Counted from the first letter of the stretch, positions 16,823 through 25,140 are shown. The stretch is DNA of 38,858 bases from UBA1049 sp964525815 (GCA_964525815.1 CAZGJQ010000007.1:1-38858), one strand, 5' to 3'. Numbers and translations: made by a program. Notes: a model not told the origin generated them from the sequence alone.

Positions 16823-17623
16823 ATGCTCAAAAATAAGAGAGCAGGGCGCATTACCCCGTTATGGGTTGCGCAGAATTATTTAACCGGCACAAAAACAATA
16901 AAAAGGTGTATAGACAGAGCAAGTCTTGACAAGCACGACCATGTGATTGAAATCGGTCCCGGTAAAGGACATATTACCCGTGTTCTCATTAATAAATGCC
17001 GTCAGGTAACAGCCATTGAAAAAGACAATAATTTATATAAAAAGCTAAAGAGCAAAGATTACCAATCGAAGGGATTGCAGCTCTTTAATGCGGACTTTTT
17101 GAAGTGGAGTCTTCCCGTATCAGGCAGCTACAAAGTGTTTTCTAACATACCCTTTTGTATAACAACCGATATTATTCGTAAGCTAACGGAGTGCAAAAAT
17201 CCTCCTGCCGAGAGCTGGCTTATAGTTGAAAAGGGTGCCGCAAAGCGGTTTTTGGGTATTCCGAAAGAAACGCTCCGTTCCTTAATGCTTAAGCCGATGT
17301 TTGATATTAAAATCAAGTATTATTTTTTGAGAGAGGATTTTCACCCAAAACCTGGTGTCGATATAGTGCTCCTTCACCTCAAGAGAAAAGAGCAGCCCGA
17401 TATACCGGTTAATCAGGTTAAGTCGTATGAAAAATTTATCTCGGTTTGCTTAAAATACGGCAAACACGGGCTGCGCCGCTTCTTTACAAAGAAGCAAACA
17501 TACAGGGTGCTGAAAGAAGCCGGTATAAATAACTTTACACCGTCAGAAACCTTATATATACAATGGTTATGCTTGTTTCGATGTTATAGAGCAGTGGGAT
17601 TAGATTTTTATAATGAGAGATAA
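16823..17623 (+). CDS. erm: Erm-family 23S rRNA adenine N6-methyltransferase
   Basis: A 266-residue SAM-dependent RNA methyltransferase. ATG 16823 has GAGGTG 9 bases upstream; GTG 16811 lies inside that site. Motifs: target-side WVAQNYLTG, motif I EIGPGKG (43-49), acidic E66 in AIEKDNN, NADFL with D91, and catalytic NIPF (108-111). Erm enzymes methylate A2058 of 23S rRNA and give resistance to macrolides, lincosamides and streptogramin B. Erm and KsgA share the fold, but NIPF (KsgA usually has NLPY), the length, a basic C-terminus and the inducible-type leader favour Erm. The gene is AT-rich for the window (20 G/C of 60 at 17401-17460), suggesting transfer. Not close to any numbered Erm class that I can name. 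Confidence 0.85.
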   Translation: MLKNKRAGRITPLWVAQNYLTGTKTIKRCIDRASLDKHDHVIEIGPGKGHITRVLINKCRQVTAIEKDNNLYKKLKSKDYQSKGLQLFNADFLKWSLPVSGSYKVFSNIPFCITTDIIRKLTECKNPPAESWLIVEKGAAKRFLGIPKETLRSLMLKPMFDIKIKYYFLREDFHPKPGVDIVLLHLKRKEQPDIPVNQVKSYEKFISVCLKYGKHGLRRFFTKKQTYRVLKEAGINNFTPSETLYIQWLCLFRCYRAVGLDFYNER

Positions 17624-17628
17624 CAGCT

Positions 17629-17660
17629 AAAAAAAGTGGGCTTACAAGCTCTCTTTTTTT
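17629..17660 (+). terminator. terminator after erm
   Basis: AAAAAAAG and CTTTTTTT flank GGGCT/AGCTC pairing around a short loop, with more T residues following. Confidence 0.8.
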
Positions 17661-17669
17661 GTTTTTGTC

Positions 17670-17698
17670 TTGTTTTTTAACAGCGCATACACTATAAT
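17670..17698 (+). promoter_or_regulatory. predicted promoter of the recD2 unit
   Basis: TTGTTT (17670-17675), 17 bases and a perfect TATAAT (17693-17698), just before a GGAGGTGA ribosome site. Confidence 0.6.
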
Positions 17699-17714
17699 GT
17701 GGAGGTGAAGGGGA

Positions 17715-17996
17715 ATGCTCCTGTTTTTTGAGGTGCTATGCGCATATTTTGCGGCGATTGGATTGTTTTTTCTGATAAGAGAGGGCTATTACTGTCTGAC
17801 CGAGGATAAAAAGGCGGACAGGTATGTTTGCGTTTATGTAGCGCGGGAAGACGAAAGCGAGGAGGAAGCCCGAAGGCTGCTTGAAAGCGAGGAATTAAGC
17901 GGCAGGGTTTTTGTTATATACGGAGATGACAAGCAGACCGAGAAGTATATTACCGATTTGTGCATACGGCACGGGAAGCTATACATAAAAAAATGA
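17715..17996 (+). CDS. small membrane-anchored hypothetical protein
   Basis: A 93-residue product with GGAGGTGA 6 bases before the ATG. Residues 1-22 form one hydrophobic helix (LLFFEVLCAYFAAIGLFFLI). The remainder is a small soluble domain with alternating strands and helices (RYVCVYVAR, EEEARRLLESEEL, RVFVIYGDD) and an acidic middle. I do not recognise the family. It starts the unit 16 bases ahead of recD2, an arrangement seen in other Clostridia, which supports it being real. Confidence 0.7.
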   Translation: MLLFFEVLCAYFAAIGLFFLIREGYYCLTEDKKADRYVCVYVAREDESEEEARRLLESEELSGRVFVIYGDDKQTEKYITDLCIRHGKLYIKK

Positions 17997-18012
17997 ATTA
18001 GAAGGAAGCACA

Positions 18013-20040
18013 ATGACCGAGATTGTTCTTGACGGTGTTATAGAGGATATAATTTTTTCGAACGAGGAAAACGGCTATACCGTATGCGTTATAAACGCAA
18101 TGGGGGAGCCGGTAACTCTTGTCGGAATTATGCCCTTTATAAACGAAGGAGAGACAATACGGGTTCAGGGTGCATGGCAGGTTCACGCTACCTTCGGAAG
18201 ACAGTTTCGGGTGGAATATTTTGAAAAAAAGCTGCCTACCACCAGCGGTACAATACTTAAATATCTTTCCTCGGGTGCAATAAAAGGCATTGGACCTGTA
18301 ACCGCAGAGCGGATTGTTTCCAGATACGGTGAGGAATCTCTTGATGTAATCGAGAACAACCCCGAGTGGTTGAGCGACATAAGGGGAATATCACCCAAAA
18401 AGGCGCATGAAATCAGCGAGGCGTACAGAATGCAGTTCGGAATGCGTACGGTCATGCTGTACTGCAACCGATTCTTCGGTCCGTCGCTGTCCGTAAAGAT
18501 ATTCAAGCGATACGGCTCCGCTGCTATTGATGTAATAGAAAACAATCCGTATATACTCTGCGAGGACATTATTGGAATTGGGTTTGAGAAAGCGGACAAG
18601 GTCGCAATGGATTTGAATTTTTCATATAACTGCCCGGAGCGTATCGAGGCGGGCATTGTACATTTTCTATATACTGCGGCATATAACGGCGGGCACTGCT
18701 ATCTGACCGAGGACAAGCTTGCGGAAACGGTTACAACGACGCTTAATGTAGACCGGGAGGAAATATTGTCCGCATTGCGGGAGCTTGCCGACAGAGACAG
18801 GCTGGTAAGGAGCAGGATAAAGGAAATACCCGTTGTTTTTTTGCGGGAGTACTTCGACGCCGAGAAGTATGTAGCCGCAAAGCTGGTCAGTCTTTCGGAG
18901 TCCGAATTCCCGTTTGTGCTTGACGGAATGGAGGAGCAGATAAGGCTGCTTGAGGAGCGCTACGGGCTGGAATACGCAGGTGAGCAGAAAAGAGCGGTAA
19001 CCCTTGCGGTAACAAGGGGGGTAACCGTTGTTACCGGAGGACCGGGAACAGGCAAGACCACTGTTATAAAAGCGATTATAGATATTTTTAAGGCTCTTAA
19101 GTATTCCTTTGTGCTTGCCGCTCCCACCGGAAGAGCGGCAAAGCGAATGTCCGAGGCCTCGGGCTGTGAGGCGAAGACCATACACCGGCTGCTGGAAATG
19201 GAATATACCGATCAGCACACACCCCGATTTAACCGCTCCGAGCACAACCCTCTTCCCCAAAAGGCGGTCATAATTGACGAAATGTCAATGGTAGACACAT
19301 TATTGATGGAGTCGCTCCTGAAGGCGATAAAAAAAGACAGCTATCTAATTTTAATCGGGGATGTTGACCAGCTCCCTCCCGTGGGTGCGGGTAACTGCCT
19401 TTCGGATATAATAAGCAGCAGCCGCTTTGAGGTGTGCAGGCTGACCAAGATATTCCGTCAGGCACAGGAGAGTATGATAATCCTCAACGCTCATAATATT
19501 AACGAAGGCATAATGCCTGAGCTGGATGTTAAGGACAGCGATTTTTTCTTTATAAAAAGAGAGAGCGCATCCGATATTCGGGATTTGATTATTGACCTGA
19601 CAGCGAAAAGACTTCCCCAAAAGTATAAGGTGGATTTCCTTGACGACATACAGGTGATAACCCCGACAAAAAAGGGAGAGCTGGGTACGGGAGAGCTTAA
19701 CCGTGTGCTGCAGAATGCGCTTAATCCTCAGAACGGACGCAAGAAGGAAAAAAGAACGGGAAACGTTATTTTTCGGGAGAACGACAAGGTTATGCAAACC
19801 AGAAACAATTACGACCTTGAGTGGATAACAGGCAGCGACGAAAACGGGAACGGGGAAGGAACCGGACAGGGAATTTTTAACGGTGATATAGGCAGGATTA
19901 TTTCTATAGATACGCAGAGTGAAATTATGGTAATAGATTTTGACAAGCGAATAACCGAGTATGATTTTTCTCTGCTTGACGAGCTTGAGCATGCATATGC
20001 CATTACCGTGCATAAAGTCAGGGAAGCGAATACAGGATAG
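18013..20040 (+). CDS. recD2: RecD-like ATP-dependent DNA helicase RecD2, frameshifted near the C-terminus
   Basis: A 675-residue reading frame of an SF1B 5'-3' helicase acting in DNA repair. Residues 1-90 are the OB-like N-terminus (DGVIEDIIFSNEENGYTV), followed by helix-hairpin-helix repeats (AIKGIGPVTAERIV, DIRGISPKKAHEI, IIGIGFEKADKVA). The helicase core has Walker A GGPGTGKTT (about 342-350), Walker B VIIDEMSM, LIGDVDQLPPVGAG and LTKIFRQA. Motif V should read HKSQGSE but reads HKVREANTG then stop. Loss of one A from the AAA run at 20014-20016 explains this, and the rest continues in the next frame to 20225. The intact product would be about 737 residues. This is either a sequencing/assembly error or a recent mutation. 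Confidence 0.92.
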   Translation: MTEIVLDGVIEDIIFSNEENGYTVCVINAMGEPVTLVGIMPFINEGETIRVQGAWQVHATFGRQFRVEYFEKKLPTTSGTILKYLSSGAIKGIGPVTAERIVSRYGEESLDVIENNPEWLSDIRGISPKKAHEISEAYRMQFGMRTVMLYCNRFFGPSLSVKIFKRYGSAAIDVIENNPYILCEDIIGIGFEKADKVAMDLNFSYNCPERIEAGIVHFLYTAAYNGGHCYLTEDKLAETVTTTLNVDREEILSALRELADRDRLVRSRIKEIPVVFLREYFDAEKYVAAKLVSLSESEFPFVLDGMEEQIRLLEERYGLEYAGEQKRAVTLAVTRGVTVVTGGPGTGKTTVIKAIIDIFKALKYSFVLAAPTGRAAKRMSEASGCEAKTIHRLLEMEYTDQHTPRFNRSEHNPLPQKAVIIDEMSMVDTLLMESLLKAIKKDSYLILIGDVDQLPPVGAGNCLSDIISSSRFEVCRLTKIFRQAQESMIILNAHNINEGIMPELDVKDSDFFFIKRESASDIRDLIIDLTAKRLPQKYKVDFLDDIQVITPTKKGELGTGELNRVLQNALNPQNGRKKEKRTGNVIFRENDKVMQTRNNYDLEWITGSDENGNGEGTGQGIFNGDIGRIISIDTQSEIMVIDFDKRITEYDFSLLDELEHAYAITVHKVREANTG

Positions 20041-20225
20041 TGCTTATGCCCTCCTATGAGAGTCCGCTGCCCCTTATGACCCGCAACCTGCTTTATACTG
20101 CGGTTACGAGAGCGAAGGATATGGTATGCATCGTGGGCAGAAGCCGTTGTATAGAAATCATGGTAAAAAATGACCGCCGTCCCGTACGGTATACGGCACT
20201 GGGAGAGTTCCTATGCAGTCTGTAA
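20016..20225 (+). pseudogene. recD2: displaced C-terminal fragment of recD2
   Basis: In the frame beginning AGT at 20016 the sequence reads SQGSEYRIVLMPSYESPL, then the helicase motif VI segment RNLLYTAVTRAKDM, and ends at TAA 20223-20225. It joins exactly to HK of the upstream frame if one A is restored. It has no ribosome site of its own; the GTG at 20040 is not a convincing start. The end overlaps the comFC start by 13 bases. Confidence 0.85.
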
Positions 20226-20944
20226 GAGCATTAAGCGAATTACTTGACAGAAGCCTTAATATAATAAGTCCGTGCAGGTGTCTTTGCTGCGGGCTTAACG
20301 CCTGCGGGGACGAGCTTCCCGTTTGCGGCGAATGCATAGGCGATTTCTACCGATTGCTCAACACTGTATGTGCAGCCTGCGGACTGGAAATAGGAAGCTG
20401 CTCCTGTGACGGGGAAACACCTTCTTTTTTATTCTGGTATGCTCCCGGCGACGCTCACCGCTTAATCAGCTACATAAAAAACAATGCCGATAAGAGATAT
20501 GCACATTTTTTTGCGGAGCTGCTGGTTATACGCATAAAGATTAGGTATAAGCGAGGTTTTGATGCGGTAACCTATGTTCCGAGAAGAAAAAAGGGTATTA
20601 GGATTGCGGGCTACGACCAATCTCGGTTGATTGCGGAGGAGATTGCGGATATTCTCGGAGTCGAATGCATTCCTATGCTTGTTCGGCACGGCTCGGGAGA
20701 GCAGAAGCTGCTGTCCGCCGCTGAACGGAAAAAAACAATGCACAACAGGTATTCGGTACTATCGGAGGGTGTGGAAAAAGACGGCGAGCCTCTCGGAAGA
20801 GTGCTCTTAATAGACGATATATGCACGACCGGAGCCACTATTAACGCTTGCACCGCTTTGCTTCGCAAAGCCGGAATAAAGCAGGTAATACCTGCGGTAA
20901 TAGCAAAAACGCAAAAAAAGGAAGGATGGATGACCGGTGTCTGA
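20213..20944 (+). CDS. comFC: ComF-family phosphoribosyltransferase-like protein
   Basis: A 243-residue protein with the N-terminal zinc ribbon of the family (CRCLCCG, CGEC, CAACGLEIGSCSC) and a C-terminal phosphoribosyltransferase fold with VTYVPRRKKGIRIAGYDQS and the PRPP loop LLIDDICTTGATI. In naturally transformable bacteria ComFC works with the ComFA helicase in DNA uptake, and homologues are widespread in species not known to be competent. It overlaps the end of recD2 and the start of the next gene, so it is in the same transcript. Confidence 0.9.
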   Translation: MQSVRALSELLDRSLNIISPCRCLCCGLNACGDELPVCGECIGDFYRLLNTVCAACGLEIGSCSCDGETPSFLFWYAPGDAHRLISYIKNNADKRYAHFFAELLVIRIKIRYKRGFDAVTYVPRRKKGIRIAGYDQSRLIAEEIADILGVECIPMLVRHGSGEQKLLSAAERKKTMHNRYSVLSEGVEKDGEPLGRVLLIDDICTTGATINACTALLRKAGIKQVIPAVIAKTQKKEGWMTGV

Positions 20945-22994
20945 GAACACGCTATTCAGAATAAGCGCAGGTGAGCTTTCGGTTGCGCTTGAAAAAGCAA
21001 AAGGAGGAATTTCGCTTTATTCCATACGGGATAAAAAGCAAAAAAAGAACCTGCTGACACATGCAAAGCCCCTGTTTTCCCTTACCGCAAGAGCGGTAAA
21101 CTCGGATGACAAAAAGACCGTTACCTCAGCGGAGGGCTGGGCAAGCTCGGAGGTTGCGGTCAGTAAGGAGGGAGCAACGGTAATATTATCCGGTAACAAG
21201 AACCTGCCGAGGGTGACCGTTACGGTTACGGCGATATGCGAGCAGAACCGCATTTCCTGGACAACCTCCCTTACCAGCGCAAACGATGAATACGCCTTGT
21301 TTGAATGCGATTATACCGCACTCAGCTTTGATACCAACGCAAACACCTTTTTCTTCTCGCCATACGGGTGCGGCGAGGTTTATCCCTCAAACGGAAAGAG
21401 CTATTCCTCAACGCAGAAATACCCGTCATACGGCGTTTCTATGCAGTATTTTGCCTTTTATAATGCAAAAACAAAAAGGGGCATTTACTACGGACTGCAT
21501 GACCCCGCTCCTGCCTATAAAAAGCTCTGCTTCAAAAAGGAAGCCTACGAAAAGGTAATGACCTTAAAGGGAATTATGCCGCTTACCTGCATTGACAGGG
21601 GTTGCAATTCGCAGAGCCTTGAGGGGCGTGTGGTCTGGGAGCTGTATGACGGCGATTGGTACGATGCGGCGCTGCTCTACCGGAATTGGGTGGAGAAGGA
21701 AGCATGCTGGATGCCGGAGGTAAAAGACGGAGTAAGAACCGATATTCCCGAGTGGTTTAAGAAGAACCACCACTGGTGGCTGGTCAGGGTAAGAGAGGAT
21801 GACGGATTTGCGGACGAGATATTGCAGGCAACCGCTGATTTGGGAGTGGAAACCGCAGTTCATCTGTACGATTGGCATAAAATTCCGTTTGACAATGATT
21901 ATCCGCATTACTTTCCGATAAAGGAAGCCACCGAAAAGGGGCTGAAGCGGCTTAAGGAAGCCGGAGTAAAGGTTATGCCCTATATAAACGGCAGGCTTTG
22001 GGACACAAGGGACAAGGGCATGGAGGACTGGCAGTTCTCGAGCATTGCGAAAAAATGGTGTACAAAGGATCGAGACGGAGCTCCTTTTATAGAAAAATAC
22101 AACTCAAAGGAAACGGACGGAAGCAAGGTTGAGCTGTCTATAATGTGCCCTTCCTCTGCTCTCTGGCAGGAAAAAATGCGGGAAACGGTTGATAAAATGC
22201 TCAACGTCATGGGTGTGAATGCCGTTTATATGGATCAGATAGCGGCGGCAGCTCCATATATTTGCGAGGACAGAACCCATTCCCACCTGCCGGGCGGAGG
22301 AACCTGGTGGTGCGAGGGCTATAATAATTTACTTGAGCATGTCGGCAGGATAATGCCCGGTGAAACGGCAATAACCACCGAGTGCACCGCCGACCCGCTT
22401 ATGAAGCATATTCAGGGCTATCTTACCTGGCTTTGGGTTAAGGGCAACCAGGTACCCGCATTCCCGGTTATTTATTCGGGATATGTTGCGATGTTCGGCA
22501 GGCATTACGGAGCCTTTCCCAAAGATGACGCCGTTGGACAGAAGATTACGTTCGCTCAGTCCTTATCCTACGGCGAGCAGTTGGGTTGGGTTGATCCTCT
22601 GTTGTATGGAAAGTTCAAGTACAAGGACTTTTATAAGACCTGTGTAAAGACCCGAGCTGAAATAGGCGAGTACATGTATGACGGAAGAATGCTGCGTCCG
22701 CCCGTATTGTCGGATGACAGAGAAGAGCTGATGACCGACAAGGACAACCAGGCAATAGGCGGTGTTTTGAAGCACTCGGCGGTGTTCGGCTCGATTTGGC
22801 AGCGCAATCGTGATTCCAAGAAACTGCTGCTGCTTATAAATGCCGCAGACGAGGAGGCGCTTTGCAAGGTGGAATGCTCCCTTCCGGACGGCAGCTATAG
22901 GCTGGGCGGAGTAAAAGGCAGAAGAATGGAAATCAGGGACGGAAAAGCGGAGTTATCCATTCCGGCACTGACCGTTGTTTACGCAGAGCTGTAA
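20937..22994 (+). CDS. DUF6259-like glycoside-hydrolase-type protein
   Basis: A 685-residue protein from GTG 20937, 8 bases inside comFC, with AAGGAAGGA upstream. Residues 1-260 look like the beta-sandwich of GH31/GH36-like enzymes (FSPYGCGEVYPS, YFAFYNAKTKRGIYYGLHD). Residues 265-600 form a TIM-barrel (HHWWLVRVREDDGFADEI, VHLYDWHKIPFDNDYPHYFP, VKVMPYINGRLWD, MGVNAVYMDQIAAAAP, TECTADPL). A small beta domain closes it. The Asp in VYMDQ and Glu in TTECTA sit where barrel hydrolases keep catalytic residues, but that is inference. There is no signal peptide, so it should act on an imported or internal glycan. Substrate unknown. Confidence 0.7.
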   Translation: MSENTLFRISAGELSVALEKAKGGISLYSIRDKKQKKNLLTHAKPLFSLTARAVNSDDKKTVTSAEGWASSEVAVSKEGATVILSGNKNLPRVTVTVTAICEQNRISWTTSLTSANDEYALFECDYTALSFDTNANTFFFSPYGCGEVYPSNGKSYSSTQKYPSYGVSMQYFAFYNAKTKRGIYYGLHDPAPAYKKLCFKKEAYEKVMTLKGIMPLTCIDRGCNSQSLEGRVVWELYDGDWYDAALLYRNWVEKEACWMPEVKDGVRTDIPEWFKKNHHWWLVRVREDDGFADEILQATADLGVETAVHLYDWHKIPFDNDYPHYFPIKEATEKGLKRLKEAGVKVMPYINGRLWDTRDKGMEDWQFSSIAKKWCTKDRDGAPFIEKYNSKETDGSKVELSIMCPSSALWQEKMRETVDKMLNVMGVNAVYMDQIAAAAPYICEDRTHSHLPGGGTWWCEGYNNLLEHVGRIMPGETAITTECTADPLMKHIQGYLTWLWVKGNQVPAFPVIYSGYVAMFGRHYGAFPKDDAVGQKITFAQSLSYGEQLGWVDPLLYGKFKYKDFYKTCVKTRAEIGEYMYDGRMLRPPVLSDDREELMTDKDNQAIGGVLKHSAVFGSIWQRNRDSKKLLLLINAADEEALCKVECSLPDGSYRLGGVKGRRMEIRDGKAELSIPALTVVYAEL

Positions 22995-23024
22995 TCTGTT
23001 TACATCAGCATATAAAAAAAGTTC

Positions 23025-23052
23025 AAAAAGTCGGACGTTTGTCCGGCTTTTT
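23025..23052 (+). terminator. terminator after the DUF6259-like gene
   Basis: AAAAAGTCGGAC (23025-23036) pairs with GTCCGGCTTTTT (23041-23052) around a GTTT loop, with one G-T pair. Confidence 0.92.
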
Positions 23053-23055
23053 CTG

Positions 23056-23084
23056 TTTACATGCATAAATATATGTGTTATACT
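23056..23084 (+). promoter_or_regulatory. predicted sigma-A promoter of the orphan repeat gene
   Basis: TTTACA (23056-23061), 17 bases and TATACT (23079-23084), 36 bases before the start codon. Confidence 0.7.
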
Positions 23085-23119
23085 TTTTTATGTATATTCA
23101 GAGCAGGGGAGTACAGGGA

Positions 23120-23701
23120 ATGAAAAAAAAGCAAATGTGCTATCAGGATGAAATAAAACCGTCATTTTTTTCACTATATGATAGTTATTACGAAGATTAT
23201 TACGATGATAATTATCAGCCTCAAACCGCAAAACAAATAAGGATAAATCACAAATCAGCCATTGCGACCAGAGAAGCGGCGCTAAAATATGGGAAAAAGT
23301 ATAAAGGTAAAATAATTAAAACAGAAATTTCCGCATTTACTATACCGTTAGAATCGCGAACACCGTATTCACGAACATCGTACTCACGAGCATCGTATTC
23401 ACGAGCATCCCAATCAAATGTAATAATAAGAATACTTAATGCTCTTATAGGAATTGGTCATGCGCCAACATACCGCATAGGTAATCACAATACCGTATAT
23501 GTATATCATGCTGTTATTGAATATATAAACGATAAAGGAGAGAAAGTAACCTTTACAACCCCTCGTTTAAACGGTAACCCCGAGTATTTGGACAGCAAGG
23601 AGGTTTCTGTTTATGCCTTTGACGGAGTAAGCTATGCAACTGACTTTGGTTATATAATTAAACCCAAAAGAGATTATGGCTCTATGTTTAAAATGAATTG
23701 A
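23120..23701 (+). CDS. orphan hypothetical protein with Tyr-rich N-terminus and SRASY repeats
   Basis: A 193-residue protein from ATG 23120 (GGGGAG 8 bases upstream). Not recognised. The N-terminus begins with lysines and an acidic/aromatic patch (YDSYYEDYYDDNYQPQ). A globular segment with alternating strands follows (KKYKGKIIKTEISAFTIPLE), interrupted by four 5-residue repeats (RTPYS RTSYS RASYS RASQS). The C-terminal half reads as a beta-rich domain (VYVYHAVIEYINDKGEKVTF, VSVYAFDGVSYATDFGYI), reminiscent of the small DUF3592-like beta-barrel domains that read extended strands, but without confident family match. No signal peptide or membrane helix is clear. It has its own promoter and is AT-rich compared with its neighbours. 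Confidence 0.65.
   Translation: MKKKQMCYQDEIKPSFFSLYDSYYEDYYDDNYQPQTAKQIRINHKSAIATREAALKYGKKYKGKIIKTEISAFTIPLESRTPYSRTSYSRASYSRASQSNVIIRILNALIGIGHAPTYRIGNHNTVYVYHAVIEYINDKGEKVTFTTPRLNGNPEYLDSKEVSVYAFDGVSYATDFGYIIKPKRDYGSMFKMN
23357..23416 (+). repeat. four tandem 15-bp coding repeats
   Basis: Units start at 23357, 23372, 23387 and 23402. The first three are near-identical (CGARCAYCGTAYTCA); the fourth keeps the first eight bases. They encode RTPYS, RTSYS, RASYS and RASQS in the orphan protein, so the copy number can change without breaking the frame. Confidence 0.85.
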
Positions 23702-23740
23702 TGTATTTTACATATAAAACAAAATACTGCGGAGGTCTTT

Positions 23741-24274
23741 GTGAAGCTGTTTACAAGGAAATCGAAATTTTTTCAACCGGATATGATGTTCCGTAATATA
23801 TACGACATAACGCCCGAGCTGCTCGAGGAGCACGGGATAAAAGCCGTTATATTCGACATCGACAACACCATTGCACCCTATGAAATAGCATCCCCTACCG
23901 AAACGATGAAGTCTTATTTTAAGACGCTTGAAAAAGCAGGGGTAAATATGGCGTTTGTATCCAACAACAGGAAGGAACGGGTGCATATATTTAACCTTGA
24001 TTTAGGCTATTTCTATATACACAGTGCAAAAAAACCTTTTTCATCGGGTGTTCGAGCCTGTATTAAGCACTTTGGGCTGCCAAAGGAGCAGGTTGTCTGC
24101 GTGGGAGACCAGATTTTTACCGATTGCCTTGCCGCTCACGGAGCGGGGCTTGAGTTCTTTATGGTTGCTCCCGTCAATAAAAAGGAGAGCGCATTCTTTA
24201 AGGTGAAAAGATTCCTTGAGCGTCCCTTTATTCAGGCGTTCAGAGAACGGGTGAGAAGGGGGCATAAAAAATGA
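23741..24274 (+). CDS. yqeG: YqeG-family HAD-IIIA phosphatase
   Basis: A 177-residue protein from GTG 23741, 5 bases after GGAGG. The HAD motifs are clear: FDIDNTIAPYE with both aspartates, FVSNN, the lysine of SAKKP, and VGDQIFTDCLAA. It belongs to the Firmicutes YqeG group of small phosphatases; the physiological substrate is unsettled, with phosphatidylglycerophosphate proposed for related eukaryotic proteins. Elsewhere yqeG precedes yqeH/aroE; here it overlaps an endonuclease IV-like gene by 4 bases. Confidence 0.9.
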   Translation: MKLFTRKSKFFQPDMMFRNIYDITPELLEEHGIKAVIFDIDNTIAPYEIASPTETMKSYFKTLEKAGVNMAFVSNNRKERVHIFNLDLGYFYIHSAKKPFSSGVRACIKHFGLPKEQVVCVGDQIFTDCLAAHGAGLEFFMVAPVNKKESAFFKVKRFLERPFIQAFRERVRRGHKK

Positions 24275-25140
24275 GCGCAAGGTTCGGACCGGGCGGGAAC
24301 TCGATTTCCTTTTACGAAAAAGGATACAAGAGAACCGCACAGGCTCCCCAATACTTATCGGAAATGGGACTGAACGCTTATGAATATCAAGCTGGCAAGG
24401 GGCTTAACGCCTCGGCTGCCACACTTAAGGCAATCGGTGAAAAGGCAAGGGAGTACGGTATTGCAATGTCCCTGCATACCCCCTATTATATTTCGTTATC
24501 CTCCGTTGAGGAGGAAAAGCGACTGAAAAGCGTGGATTACCTGCAAAAAAGTGCGGAGGGTGCCGCAGACCTGGGAGCGGATATTATGGTGGTGCATACC
24601 GGCTCAGCGGCAAAAATAAGCAGGGCGCAGGCGATGGAATATGCGTCTCAGACCCTGGTTCTGGTCGACATAATGCTCGCAGAGAGAGACTATAAGGTTA
24701 AGCTCGGATTGGAAACCATGGGCAAGCTCAATCAGCTGGGAACGCTGGAGGAGGTAATAACCCTGTGCAAGCTCTCCAAGCGGTTTGTGCCGGTGGTGGA
24801 CTTCGGACACATGAACGCAAGAGAGAGAGGGGCTTTGCAGACTATAGACCATTTCAAGAGTATATTTTACCAGATTTCGGAAAAATTGGGCGGTGAATAT
24901 GCAGAGAATCTGCATTGCCATTTCTCCAAGATCGAATACACGGCAATGGGGGAGAAAAAGCATTTGACCTTTGCGGATAATGTTTACGGACCTTCTCCCA
25001 AATTATTAGCGGAAGCGATAGTTTCGCTCGGTGTTTCTCCGACCGTAATATGCGAGTCGGACGGAACAATGGCGGAGGACGCTCTGGAGTTGAAGAATCT
25101 ATACAATGAAAACAAGAAAAAAGCAAAAAAATCCCACTAA
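24271..25140 (+). CDS. nfo: endonuclease IV-family (AP endonuclease 2) protein
   Basis: A 289-residue TIM-barrel enzyme with the metal ligands of the Nfo family in order: SLHTPYY, VVHTGS, GLETMG, VVDFGHMNAR, LHCHFSKIEY and ICESDG. Nfo cuts DNA 5' of abasic sites in base-excision repair. The length matches E. coli Nfo (285). It overlaps yqeG (ATGA) and the DUF218 gene (35 bases). It could be one of the Nfo-like sugar-isomerase-type barrels, but the ligand set favours the DNA-repair enzyme. Confidence 0.82.
   Translation: MSARFGPGGNSISFYEKGYKRTAQAPQYLSEMGLNAYEYQAGKGLNASAATLKAIGEKAREYGIAMSLHTPYYISLSSVEEEKRLKSVDYLQKSAEGAADLGADIMVVHTGSAAKISRAQAMEYASQTLVLVDIMLAERDYKVKLGLETMGKLNQLGTLEEVITLCKLSKRFVPVVDFGHMNARERGALQTIDHFKSIFYQISEKLGGEYAENLHCHFSKIEYTAMGEKKHLTFADNVYGPSPKLLAEAIVSLGVSPTVICESDGTMAEDALELKNLYNENKKKAKKSH

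Noticed and set aside
16823..17623. KsgA (16S dimethyltransferase) as the identity of the rRNA methyltransferase
   Set aside because: NIPF in motif IV, a divergent N-terminus (AQNYLTG), low GC and the drug-type leader favour Erm; KsgA is not normally preceded by a leader peptide and attenuator.
20213..20944. recD2-comFC as a competence locus
   Set aside because: No comFA, comEA, comEC or pilus genes are in the window, and ComF-like proteins are common in non-competent bacteria.
23357..23416. Short tandem repeats considered as a CRISPR array
   Set aside because: Units are 15 bases with no spacers and are in frame within a coding sequence.
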